The notes below the pieces were generated by a model. It was given only the letters and a program-made list of their open reading frames with translations, was not told where the DNA came from and made no database searches. Shown here one piece after another: positions 8,339-16,491 of a DNA stretch of 64,000 bases. The DNA comes from Acidobacteriota bacterium (GTDB lineage Bacteria > Acidobacteriota > JAAYUB01), in contig JAGNHB010000012.1 of NCBI GenBank assembly GCA_018001935.1, positions 41,284 to 105,283 on the forward strand, read 5' to 3'. The position numbers and the translations under genes were made by a program. Every line of letters starts with the position of its first letter. Positions within the stretch are counted from its first letter, which is position 1.

Positions 8339-10385
8339 GGCGAGGTGTGCCTCCGGGGGCCATTGTAACCGAATTCCCCCCGAACGCCACCGGATTTTCG
8401 CGGTGCTCCTCGGGGTCGCCTGGTGGGCGGGCCTGCTGGCGGGCAACGCCCAGGGGCAGGTCCCCACGGGCTTCCGGGCCCCGGTGACCTACCGGATCGA
8501 GGCCCGGTTGGTCCCCAAGGAAGGCCTGATCCGCGGCACGACCCACATCCGGTGGACGAACTACTCCCCCGACCCCGTGGAACGTATTCCCATCCATCTG
8601 TACATGAACGCCTTCGAAGGGCCCGACACCACCTTTTTCCGCGAGGAGCGCCTGGCTTCCGGGGAGTCCTCCTTCGACCCCGCGGCGACCGGGGGGATCC
8701 AGATCCGGAAGCTGGACTCGGAAGAGATGGGCGACCTCCTGCCGGCCCTGCGCTTCATCCAGCCGGACGACGGGAACCCCTCCGACCGCACCCTGGCCGA
8801 GGTCCGCCTCCCGAAGCCGGTGGCCCCGGGGAGTTCCGTGCAGCTCCACGCCGTCTTCGAAACCCGCCTGCCCTCAAAGGTCTACGCACGCAGCGGGCGG
8901 CGGGGCAACTTCTTCATGGCCGGCCAGTGGTTCCCCAAGGTCGCCGTCCTCGAGCCCCCGGGGTGGCGCCACGCGGCCGCGACCCGGTGGAACTGCCACC
9001 AGTACCACCGCAACAGCGAGTTCTACTCGAATTTCGCCAACTACGAGGTCTGGCTTTCCCTCCCCAACGAGTACAAGGTAGGGGCCACCGGCCGTGAAGT
9101 GGCCCGGAAACCGGCGACCTCCGGGCGCCGGGAGACGGTCTGCCTCTTCCGCCAGGAAGCCGTCGTGGACTTCGCCTGGGCCGCCGCCCCGGATTTCATC
9201 GAGGTGACGGAGAAGTTCACGGCAAGCACCGAGGTTGGACCGGAGGAGTACGCTCACTGGTCACGGGTCCTGGGCGTGAGCCCCGAGTCCCTCCGCCTCC
9301 CCGACGTCTCGATCCGTCTTCTCGTGCAGCCGGACCACGAGGCGTCCATCCCCCTCTTCCTCCGGACCCTCAAGCATGCCATCAAGCTGTACGGCCTGAT
9401 GTTCGGGCCCTACCCCTACGCTGCCGTCACCCTGGTGGACCCCCCCGTCGGTGCGATCGAGGCCGGGGGCATGGAGTACCCCACCCTCTTCACCGGCGCG
9501 TTTCACCGCATCCTGCAGTGGTGGCCGCTGAACGGCCTCGGGGCGGAGACGGTCATCACCCACGAGTTCGGGCACAACTACTGGATGGGAGTCGTGGCCA
9601 GCAACGAGTTCGAGGAACCCTGGATCGACGAGGGGATCAACTCCTACGCCGAGGCGCGGATCAACGCCATCCTGGCGGGCCGGGAGGACGCCCCGATGGA
9701 AAGGGTGAGCCTGGGCTCCTTCGCCGAACACCGCTGGATCACCCTTCGCGATCGCCCCCTCCCCGACGCCCTCGACACGGCGTCCTGGTGCTTCGCTCCC
9801 GGGGGGTACTCCGCGAACGCCTACGGCCGGGCCGCGACGATGTTCCTGACCCTCGAGCACCTCATGGGACGGGCGCCCTTCGCCCGGACGCTCCGGGGGT
9901 TCTACCAGGCGTTCCGTTTCCGTCACCCCGACACCCGGGATTTCACCGCCCACTTCGCCGCCGCGGGAGGCGAGACGGTCCGGCGCTTTCTCGCCGAGGC
10001 CTTTGCCCCGGCGGCCTGGGTCGACTACGCCGTCAGCGGCCTGACCACCCGGGAGGACCGGTCCGCGAAGCAGTGGGAGTCGGTGGTGACGCTGGAGCGT
10101 CACGGCACGATCGTGCTGCCCGTGGACGTCGAGATCCGCTTCGAGGACGGGCGGGTCCGGACGGAGCGGTGGGACGGGGAGTCCCGGTGGACGCGCTACG
10201 CCTTCCGGGAGAGTTCCCCCGTCGTCGCGGCGTCGGTGGACCCCGGCCTGAAGGTCCCGCTGGACCGGTGCTTCGCCAACAACAGCCGGACGACCCGGCC
10301 CCGGGCCGAGAACATCTCCCGGCTGCAGGCGATCTTCCAGTTCCTGGTGCAGGTCCTCCTGCACCTCGTCGCACTCCTGGCCTAG
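8337..10385 (+). CDS. M1 family zinc metallopeptidase, exported
   Basis: A roughly 682-residue gluzincin predicted to act in the periplasm or outside the cell. The zinc site is complete: HEFGH (residues 409-413) and Glu432 in WIDEG, exactly HExxH-x18-E. The substrate-anchoring GxMEN loop appears as GGMEY (377-381). A hydrophobic stretch VLLGVAWWAGLLAGNAQG is the probable signal peptide. The start is uncertain: ATG 8337 gives an unusually long n-region, whereas GTG 8403 gives a normal signal peptide; neither has a clear ribosome-binding site. The first choice collides base for base with the divergent glycosyltransferase start. The frame before 8337 is only the antisense of that gene. A membrane protein follows 10 bases downstream. 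Confidence 0.88.
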   Translation: MARCASGGHCNRIPPERHRIFAVLLGVAWWAGLLAGNAQGQVPTGFRAPVTYRIEARLVPKEGLIRGTTHIRWTNYSPDPVERIPIHLYMNAFEGPDTTFFREERLASGESSFDPAATGGIQIRKLDSEEMGDLLPALRFIQPDDGNPSDRTLAEVRLPKPVAPGSSVQLHAVFETRLPSKVYARSGRRGNFFMAGQWFPKVAVLEPPGWRHAAATRWNCHQYHRNSEFYSNFANYEVWLSLPNEYKVGATGREVARKPATSGRRETVCLFRQEAVVDFAWAAAPDFIEVTEKFTASTEVGPEEYAHWSRVLGVSPESLRLPDVSIRLLVQPDHEASIPLFLRTLKHAIKLYGLMFGPYPYAAVTLVDPPVGAIEAGGMEYPTLFTGAFHRILQWWPLNGLGAETVITHEFGHNYWMGVVASNEFEEPWIDEGINSYAEARINAILAGREDAPMERVSLGSFAEHRWITLRDRPLPDALDTASWCFAPGGYSANAYGRAATMFLTLEHLMGRAPFARTLRGFYQAFRFRHPDTRDFTAHFAAAGGETVRRFLAEAFAPAAWVDYAVSGLTTREDRSAKQWESVVTLERHGTIVLPVDVEIRFEDGRVRTERWDGESRWTRYAFRESSPVVAASVDPGLKVPLDRCFANNSRTTRPRAENISRLQAIFQFLVQVLLHLVALLA

Positions 10386-10395
10386 GGAGGCCGAG

Positions 10396-11223
10396 ATGAC
10401 CATCGACCCGCCGCTCAGGAAGATCTTCGGGGCCGCCGTGATCCTCTGGGCATTCTCCCTGCTGGTTTCGTGGCCGGTGTCGTCCCTGCTGGGGAACGCC
10501 CTGCGGGGTTACGCGGGCGAGTCGCTCTGGCTGGAGCGGCTGTCCGGCGGCATCGACCCCCTCTTCCTCTCCGATTTCATCCCCAACGCCGGCCCCGCCC
10601 TCTCCGCCATCCCGGTCGCCTTCCTTCCCGTGGCGGTGTTCTTCTTCCTGGTGCAGATCCTTTTCAGCGGCGGGTTGATGAAACTGTTCTGCCACGAGGG
10701 GGAGAAGGTTTTCGAGCCCTTCGCCCGGGGAGTGGTCACGCTGGGTTTTCGGTATTGCCTCCTCTGGGTCCTCTTCCTGCCGGTGTTCGCCCTCGGCGTG
10801 GCCCTGGTCCTGCTGCCCTTCGTCCTGGCGGGGGACCTGCTCCCGGAGAACCCCTCCGAGCTCTTCACCCTCCGGCTCTACTCCCTGCAGATCGTCCTGG
10901 TCCTCCTGGCCGTCTCCTTCCTGCACTCGGTGCAGTACCTGGTCCGGGCGGTCATGGCGAATCACACGGGCCGGATCGGCTGGTCCGTGAAACGGACCCT
11001 GCGGGTCGGTTTCCCGCTGGTCCTCAAGGGGTGGGGCCTGGTCGTCCTGGCCACCGCGCTGGGCGGGGTCGGCGCCCTGTTCTTCTCCTGGCTCGGGATG
11101 CTCTGTTACGGGAGCCGGTTCTTCCTGTGGGCTTTTCTCCAGGCGGCCGCCTTCTGCCTGGTCCTGGCCCGGGTCTGGCTGCACCGCTTCCTCGCGGACC
11201 TGGTCAAGCGAAACGTCTTCTAG
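10396..11223 (+). CDS. Polytopic membrane protein of unknown function
   Basis: A 275-residue protein with about six hydrophobic segments (near residues 10-32, 68-95, 110-145, 165-185, 205-230 and 235-260). It begins 10 bases after the M1 peptidase stop with AGGGAGG before the ATG, so the two are probably one transcript. A conserved-looking loop SVKRTLRVGFPLVLKGWG lies between helices. I do not recognise the family; the operon suggests a role linked to the exported peptidase or to the envelope. Confidence 0.75.
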   Translation: MTIDPPLRKIFGAAVILWAFSLLVSWPVSSLLGNALRGYAGESLWLERLSGGIDPLFLSDFIPNAGPALSAIPVAFLPVAVFFFLVQILFSGGLMKLFCHEGEKVFEPFARGVVTLGFRYCLLWVLFLPVFALGVALVLLPFVLAGDLLPENPSELFTLRLYSLQIVLVLLAVSFLHSVQYLVRAVMANHTGRIGWSVKRTLRVGFPLVLKGWGLVVLATALGGVGALFFSWLGMLCYGSRFFLWAFLQAAAFCLVLARVWLHRFLADLVKRNVF

Positions 11224-11296
11224 GCCGGCGCCCTTGCGGCGGAAAGCGGTGTTCTGATAGAATGCTTCCATCCTGATTCCTCGCTGGAGGCCCACC

Positions 11297-11743
11297 ATGA
11301 TCATCAAGGAACCCGATTTCCAGAACCGCCTGCACGCCGTGATCGAGAACCGGATCCAGATCCTCCGGGCCGAGTTCCCCCGGGAGTCCTACGAAGAACT
11401 GCGGCTCCTGGAGGATTTCTACCGCCTGGTCTGGCGCCTGGCCTTCGACCTCGAACTGAGGCCCTCCCTGCGGCACTACGCGGCCAGCCTGGCCCTCTAC
11501 ATCGTGTCGGCCGTCGACTTCGTCCCCGACAACTCGGACTCCGCCTGCGCCTACGTGGACGACCTCGCCGTGGCGGTCCGGGGCACCGGGACACTCCTGG
11601 AGGCGCTCGGGCGGGAGGAGATGGACCGGCACTGGCGGAGTGCCGTCTCCCTGGATGAGGCCCTCGGAAAGGGGGAGCAGTTCCTCACCGACAAGCTGCC
11701 CTGCGGCATCGAGGACAAGATCCGGGCCTACCTGAGGCCGTGA
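11297..11743 (+). CDS. DUF1232/YkvA-like small protein
   Basis: A 148-residue protein. The core segment LALYIVSAVDFVPDNSDSACAYVDDLAVAV matches the pattern of DUF1232 (YkvA) proteins, in which a hydrophobic helix is followed by a D-x-x-PD turn and a G/AYxDD-hAhh stretch. Function in that family is unknown. GGAGG precedes the ATG by seven bases. A possible promoter, TTGCGG at 11234-11239 and TAGAAT at 11258-11263 with an 18-base spacer, lies just after the preceding membrane-protein gene. Confidence 0.7.
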   Translation: MIIKEPDFQNRLHAVIENRIQILRAEFPRESYEELRLLEDFYRLVWRLAFDLELRPSLRHYAASLALYIVSAVDFVPDNSDSACAYVDDLAVAVRGTGTLLEALGREEMDRHWRSAVSLDEALGKGEQFLTDKLPCGIEDKIRAYLRP

Positions 11744-11834
11744 CGGACACCCGTGACCGCTGCGGGGCGTAATAGGGGGTGCAGCCGCGCGCGGAAAAGG
11801 GTATAATTCGCGCTCGGATTCTGGGAGCGTGACC

Positions 11835-13931
11835 ATGAAACATGAGCCCTTCAAATCGTCAACCCGCGGCCTCGTTCTCGCCGCGGTCCTCATCCTGTGC
11901 GGGACGGCGCTCTGGGCGAAGAAACCGGCCCACCCGCTGAGCCCGACCCACAAGAAGTGGCTGGAGGAGGACGTTGTCTACATCATCTCCAAGGTGGAGC
12001 GGAACGTCTTCCTCCACGACCTGAAATCGGACCTCGACCGCGACCGGTTCATCGACTCGTTCTGGGCCGCGCGGGACCCTTCCCCGGGCACCCCCGAGAA
12101 CGAGTTCAAGGTGGAGCACTTCCGGCGCATCAACTACGCCAACAGCAAGTTCATCATGGAGGGCGCACCGGGGTGGCGCACGGACCGCGGGAAGATCTAC
12201 ATCCTCCTCGGTCAGCCGGCACAGATCCTGGACTGGACCGCCGACTACCACATCTACCCCGTCGAACTCTGGTTCTACACCAACCGCAACCACCCGAGCC
12301 TCTACAGCGCGTTCTACGTCATGTTCTGGGAGCGGGAGGGCTTCGGGGGCTACCGGCTCTACAGCCCCTACAACGACGGGATCCAGCGGCTCACCCACGG
12401 GACGAACATCAACAGCAAGCGGATGTCCTATGAGTACATGCGCAGCATCAATGCCGAGCTGGCCCGTGCCGCCCTGTGCCTGATCCCCTCGGAGCCGGTC
12501 GACCTGCAGGAGTTCAGCCCGAGCCTGACGTCCGACATGCTGATCAACAAGATCATCACCCTGCCCGAGGAAGAGGCCCCCACGGGCTACCTGCAGATGT
12601 ACATCGCCGACCCGTCGAAGCTCCGGGGGAAGGTGGACACCCGCCTGATCTACAGTGCCACCCCCACCACCCTTCACCTGACGGCCTTCCCTACCCTGGA
12701 CGCCGAGGGGAATGCCCTGATCCACTGGGCGTTCAAGGTTTACCCGAAGGAGTTGAGCGTCGCCCGCTACCAGGACCGCTACTACTTCTCCCTCGAGGTG
12801 GGGATCAACCTCTCCGACGCGGAGGACAAGGTCATCCTCCGACGGTCCCAGGAGGTGGTGCGCTACTTCAACGAGGAGGAGTTCGAGCGGGTCAAGGGGA
12901 TGTGCCTGCAGTTCCAGGACAAGCTGGGGGTGGTCCCCGGGAAGTACCGGCTGGACCTCCTCATCTTCAACCGCGTGAACTCCCAGACCTACACCCAGAG
13001 CCGCACGATCGAGGTGCCCCAGGTCCCGGCGGAGGCGCCGGCCGTGGGGCCGCTCCTGCTCACCGATTCCTTCGGGGCGGCCGCGGACCGGGATTCCGTC
13101 GAAAGCCGCTGCTTCTCCTTCTTCAACTACCGCTTCTCCCCCCTGACCGAGCGAAAGGCGAGCATGACCGAGCGCCTCGGGGTCCTCTTCCACCTCTACT
13201 GGCCCCCCGCAGACGTGAAGGCGCAGCCCGGAAAGCAGTTGAGCTTCGAGTACCGCCTGCTCCCGGAGCGGAGCGAGACCCCCTCCAAGGTCATCATGGA
13301 CAACATCGTGCTCGGCAAGCTGGACGCGAGGGGGACCCTGCTGACCTTCAAACAGATCCCCCTCACGGAGATCATGTCCGGCCGCTTTTCCCTGGTGATC
13401 GCGGTCAAGGACGCGGAAGGGGCCGTGCTGGCCTCCGGCAGCATCCCCTTCTTCCTGGACCCCACCCGGAAGACGCCGATCCAGACCGTCTTCTCGGACA
13501 AGCTCGCTCCCGACGAAGCCGGGATCTACGACTACCAGCGCAGCCTGATCCTCGAGAAGGCCGGGGACGGCGCCGGGGCGCTCCGCTTCCTGGAACGCGC
13601 GGTGCTGAAGAACCCCGACGCCACGGAGCCCGTGGTGGCGATGGTCCGCCGGAAACTGGAGACGGGCGAGCCGGCGGCGCTGGCCGAACTCCTGGCCCGG
13701 GTTCGAGAGAACGCGGATTTCCCGCCGGAGGGGCACCTGTACTACGCCCGGGTCCTCACCGCCCAGGGCAAGGCTGCGGACGCCGAGGCCGCGCTGGACG
13801 CCTTCGTGAAAACCGGGCGGGGCACCCGAAGCGAGTACCTCGAGGCCGCGGCCCTCTACGAAAAGAACGGGAACACCCGGCGGGGCGAGGACGTCCGAAA
13901 GCAGGTGGAGGGGATGGGCGGTTCCAAGTGA
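11835..13931 (+). CDS. GWxTD domain-containing exported protein
   Basis: A 698-residue secreted or envelope protein. The signal peptide covers about residues 1-27. The signature GWRTDRGKIYILLGQP and the preceding FWAARDPSPGTPENEF are the hallmark of the GWxTD domain, found mostly in Acidobacteriota and relatives. A middle beta-rich region follows, and the C-terminal 150 residues look like TPR helices (RSLILEKAGDGAGALRFLERAV, YYARVLTAQGKAADAEAALDAF). GGGAG at 11823-11827 favours ATG 11835 over the GTG two codons upstream. A TATAAT at 11802-11807 is a likely -10 box, with no clear -35. The domain's molecular function is unknown. Confidence 0.85.
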   Translation: MKHEPFKSSTRGLVLAAVLILCGTALWAKKPAHPLSPTHKKWLEEDVVYIISKVERNVFLHDLKSDLDRDRFIDSFWAARDPSPGTPENEFKVEHFRRINYANSKFIMEGAPGWRTDRGKIYILLGQPAQILDWTADYHIYPVELWFYTNRNHPSLYSAFYVMFWEREGFGGYRLYSPYNDGIQRLTHGTNINSKRMSYEYMRSINAELARAALCLIPSEPVDLQEFSPSLTSDMLINKIITLPEEEAPTGYLQMYIADPSKLRGKVDTRLIYSATPTTLHLTAFPTLDAEGNALIHWAFKVYPKELSVARYQDRYYFSLEVGINLSDAEDKVILRRSQEVVRYFNEEEFERVKGMCLQFQDKLGVVPGKYRLDLLIFNRVNSQTYTQSRTIEVPQVPAEAPAVGPLLLTDSFGAAADRDSVESRCFSFFNYRFSPLTERKASMTERLGVLFHLYWPPADVKAQPGKQLSFEYRLLPERSETPSKVIMDNIVLGKLDARGTLLTFKQIPLTEIMSGRFSLVIAVKDAEGAVLASGSIPFFLDPTRKTPIQTVFSDKLAPDEAGIYDYQRSLILEKAGDGAGALRFLERAVLKNPDATEPVVAMVRRKLETGEPAALAELLARVRENADFPPEGHLYYARVLTAQGKAADAEAALDAFVKTGRGTRSEYLEAAALYEKNGNTRRGEDVRKQVEGMGGSK

Positions 13932-13992
13932 CGCCGGCCCCGTTCCGCCCCGGTGCGGGACCATTTCACCGTCTGCCGAGAGAGGGACACGA

Positions 13993-14355
13993 ATGAAAGG
14001 GCTTCTGCTGATCCTGGGTGTCGCGATCCTGACGGGCGTGGCCGCCGGCATGTTCGGGGTGGGCGGCGGGATCATCATGGTACCCATGCTCATGTATGTC
14101 TTCAAGTTTCCCCCGCACCTGGCGGTGGGGACCTCCCTGGCCGCCATGATCCTCCCGGTCGGCATCCTCGGGGTGATCGAGTACTACCGGAAGGGGAACG
14201 TCGACGTTCGGGCCGCCTTGATGCTGTCCATCGGGATCTTCATCGGGGCCTGGGTCGGCGCGAGGTTCTCGCTGTCCCTCCCGAAGGAGGTGCTGCGGCG
14301 CCTCTTCGGCCTTTTCCTGGTGGTCGTGGGTTTGTTTATTGCCCTTGACAAGTAG
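13993..14355 (+). CDS. Half-length TauE/SafE-type membrane protein
   Basis: A 120-residue protein with three or four membrane helices that corresponds to one half of the TauE/SafE (DUF81) permease family. Its N-terminal pattern GVAAGMFGVGGGIIMVPML is the family signature, followed by HLAVGTSLAAMI and a final helix LFGLFLVVVGLFIAL. Full-length members have about 250 residues and two such repeats, so a functional transporter here would have to be a homodimer. TauE/SafE proteins are associated with export of sulfite or organosulfur anions. The short form looks intact: it has its own start and a normal stop, with no trace of the second half downstream. Confidence 0.82.
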   Translation: MKGLLLILGVAILTGVAAGMFGVGGGIIMVPMLMYVFKFPPHLAVGTSLAAMILPVGILGVIEYYRKGNVDVRAALMLSIGIFIGAWVGARFSLSLPKEVLRRLFGLFLVVVGLFIALDK

Positions 14356-14370
14356 CCGCCTCGCGGGGCA

Positions 14371-14570
14371 TATCGGTATCGGTATCGGTATCGGTATCGC
14401 AGTCGCCGTCGCAATCGCAGTCGCTATCGCCCTTGCCGTTGAGCTCGGACGCGGGAGGGAGGCGAGAGGGGGGGAGGGAGCGATAGCGATGACGATAGCG
14501 ATGACGATAGCGATACCGATGGCGATACCGATACCGATACCGATAGCGATAGCGATAGCGATACCGATGC
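14371..14570. repeat. Hexanucleotide tandem repeat arranged as a large inverted repeat
   Basis: About 200 bases between two genes consist of imperfect 6-bp units. The left arm (14371-14440) is built from TATCGG, then GTCGCA/GTCGCC-like units. The right arm (14484-14570) is built from GCGATA, GATGAC and CCGATA units, the reverse complement. The arms are separated by about 43 bases of purine-rich sequence with GGGAGGGAGG-like tracts. Transcripts could fold into a long imperfect hairpin. Both strands are open in several frames because 6 is a multiple of 3, but the repetitive peptides (IGIGIG, YRYRYR) are not credible proteins. Confidence 0.85.
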
Positions 14571-14603
14571 AGGTGATGAGGGCATTCATACAGAGGAGGA
14601 CGC

Positions 14604-15350
14604 ATGTATAAAGTTGTCTTGATTCGGCATGGGGAGAGCGTCTGGAACATGGAGAACCGCTTCACGGGGTGGACCGACGTGGACCTCACCGCGAAGGGGG
14701 TGGAGGAGGCTCACCAGGGCGGAAAGGCCCTGCGCGGGGAGGGGTACGTGTTCGACGTGGCCTACACCTCGGTGCTCAAGCGGGCCATCCACACGCTCTG
14801 GATCGTCATGGACGAGCTGGACCTGGCCTGGATCCCGGTCCACCGGTGCTGGCGGCTCAACGAGCGCCATTACGGCGCCCTCCAGGGGCTGAACAAGGCC
14901 GAGACCGCGGCCAAGTTCGGGGAGGAGCAGGTGCACCTGTGGCGCCGGAGCTGCGACGTGCCCCCGCCGGCGCTCCAGCCCGAGGACCCCCGTTACCCGG
15001 GACACGACCCTCGCTACCGTGGTTTGACGCCGCGGGAACTCCCGCTCACCGAGTGCCTCAAGGACACCGTCGATCGCTTCCTTCCCCTCTGGAAGGAGAC
15101 CATCGCCCCGGACATCCTGACCGGCCGGAAGGTGCTCGTCGTGGCCCACGGCAACAGCCTCCGGGCCCTGGTCAAGTACCTCGACGGCATCTCCGACGAG
15201 GAGATCGTGGGCCTGAACATCCCCACGGGCGTCCCCCTCGTCTACGAGCTGGACGCCGGGCTGAAACCGATCCGGCACTACTACCTCGGCGATCCCGAGG
15301 CCATCGCCCAGGCCGCCGCGGCCGTCGCAGCGCAGGGGAAGGCCAAGTAA
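14604..15350 (+). CDS. gpmA: 2,3-bisphosphoglycerate-dependent phosphoglycerate mutase
   Basis: Interconverts 3- and 2-phosphoglycerate in glycolysis and gluconeogenesis. The 248-residue length fits the dPGM family. The phosphohistidine motif LIRHGES lies at residues 7-13 (His9), followed by [12 protein letters not shown], the lid region [16 protein letters not shown], and the second catalytic histidine in [18 protein letters not shown] lies five bases before the ATG. The last 20 residues are alanine-rich and non-conserved. The gene stands alone after the hexanucleotide repeat. Confidence 0.95.
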   Translation: MYKVVLIRHGESVWNMENRFTGWTDVDLTAKGVEEAHQGGKALRGEGYVFDVAYTSVLKRAIHTLWIVMDELDLAWIPVHRCWRLNERHYGALQGLNKAETAAKFGEEQVHLWRRSCDVPPPALQPEDPRYPGHDPRYRGLTPRELPLTECLKDTVDRFLPLWKETIAPDILTGRKVLVVAHGNSLRALVKYLDGISDEEIVGLNIPTGVPLVYELDAGLKPIRHYYLGDPEAIAQAAAAVAAQGKAK

Positions 15351-15690
15351 GCCCCCGGTCGCGCCTGCGTCCGGGGGAAGTGGCCGCGGCGCGACGAGCC
15401 GTCCCGCTTCACGGGCAAAACAGGATTGACAGCACCGTATAAAGTCAATTCAGCCACAAAGAACGCATAGAACGCAAAGAAAGACAGATCTTATAGATGC
15501 TTTGAATTCAAAGGGTTCTGGCCTTCTTTGCGTGTCTTTGTGTTCTTTGCGGTTTGATGGGGCCGGTCTTTTGATGCGAGGTCATCAGGATTGACGGGTT
15601 CGTAAAAAGCCGGAAATCGAACGGGAACGTGTTTGTCGTGCCTTTGTTCGAGCCATTGCTCTGAGGCTGAGGGTACGTTTGGCGGTGAAG
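15351..15690. repeat. Intergenic 340 bp with an inverted pair of CACAAAGAACGC elements
   Basis: No gene is supported. Two copies of a dispersed element face each other: CCACAAAGAACGCATAGAAC at the start of 15454-15483, and its inverted counterpart at 15522-15554 (TTCTTTGCG, GTCTTTGTGTTCTTTGCGG). The pair could form a stem with a loop of about 40 bases. A third copy lies at 56577-56600. The segment GACGGGTTCGTAAAAAGCC at about 15594-15612 is related to GAGCCCGTAAAAAG near 55952 and CGGCCCCGTAAAAAGGCC near 56548. Confidence 0.6.
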
Positions 15691-16491
15691 TCAGGCTTCT
15701 GTGGGAGCGAGGAAGCGAACTTCTCCGAGGGCGCGGTCGAAGTCCCGGGCGACGTCGGCCGGGGCGTGGGCGTCGGAGGACAGGACCCAGGGGATGCCCA
15801 GTTCCAGGGCCCGGCGGAGGATGGGCGGGGAGGGGAACAGCCGGCCGCAGTGCACGTAGCCGCCGGTGTTGACTTCCAGGCAGGCGCCGGTTTCCTTCAC
15901 GACGCCGAGGGTGTGCTCGATGCGGCGGGCGATGTCCGGGTCGTCGGCCACTGAGGGAAGGTTGCGCTCGACGACGTCGAAGTGGCACACCATGAAGGGG
16001 CGCAAGCGGGCGACCCCTTCCGCCAGGGTTTCGTAGTAGTGCCGCGTCACCTCCCGGACCCCCCGGGCCAGGAGCCCGGCGACGTTGACCGGGTCGTTCC
16101 GTGAGCAGATGTTGAGGTGGCGTCCGAGCCCCGGGTCCCGGACGAAGTGGAAGGAGACGGCGACCCGGTCCCAGGGGTGGCGTCCAACGAGGGCCTCGAC
16201 CGCTTCCGGGGCGTCGGGGTTGTACCCCACCTCCACGCCCAGGGAAACGGTGATCCGGCCGCGGTACCGTTCCTTCAGCGTTTCCCCCTCGGCGGCGTAG
16301 GCGTCCAGCAGTTCCGGGGTCAGCCAGGTGCGGCGGGGGTAGACGACCCCCGTCTCGAGGTGCTCGAGGAAACCGATCTCCTCGAGACCCTTTTGCAGGG
16401 CCGCCTCGACGTACTCCTCCATGGCGCCCACGGCGTGGTTGCAGTAGGCCGTGTGGACGTGAAGGTCGCGCCGCCGGGGGTCCTCCGTCAT
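15691..16491 (-). CDS. PHP-domain phosphatase (histidinol-phosphatase type)
   Basis: A 266-residue PHP metallohydrolase. Metal-ligand motifs are LHVHTAYCNHA near the N-terminus, the Glu in GVEVGYNP, HFVRD, VCHFDVVER and the final SSDAHAPADV. The layout fits monofunctional HisK-type histidinol-phosphate phosphatases, although PHP proteins also include other phosphoesterases and no his genes are nearby. The ATG at 16491 overlaps the stop of the upstream nucleotidase gene as ATGA, indicating translational coupling. That context leaves open a role in nucleotide or phosphate-ester salvage. Confidence 0.83.
   Translation of the reverse strand: MTEDPRRRDLHVHTAYCNHAVGAMEEYVEAALQKGLEEIGFLEHLETGVVYPRRTWLTPELLDAYAAEGETLKERYRGRITVSLGVEVGYNPDAPEAVEALVGRHPWDRVAVSFHFVRDPGLGRHLNICSRNDPVNVAGLLARGVREVTRHYYETLAEGVARLRPFMVCHFDVVERNLPSVADDPDIARRIEHTLGVVKETGACLEVNTGGYVHCGRLFPSPPILRRALELGIPWVLSSDAHAPADVARDFDRALGEVRFLAPTEA

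Noticed and set aside
14371..14570. CRISPR or protein-coding reading of the hexanucleotide array
   Set aside because: There are no spacers, and the peptides are pure hexamer translations on both strands.
15426..15442. TTGACA followed by TATAAA after gpmA as a promoter
   Set aside because: The two boxes are only about six bases apart.
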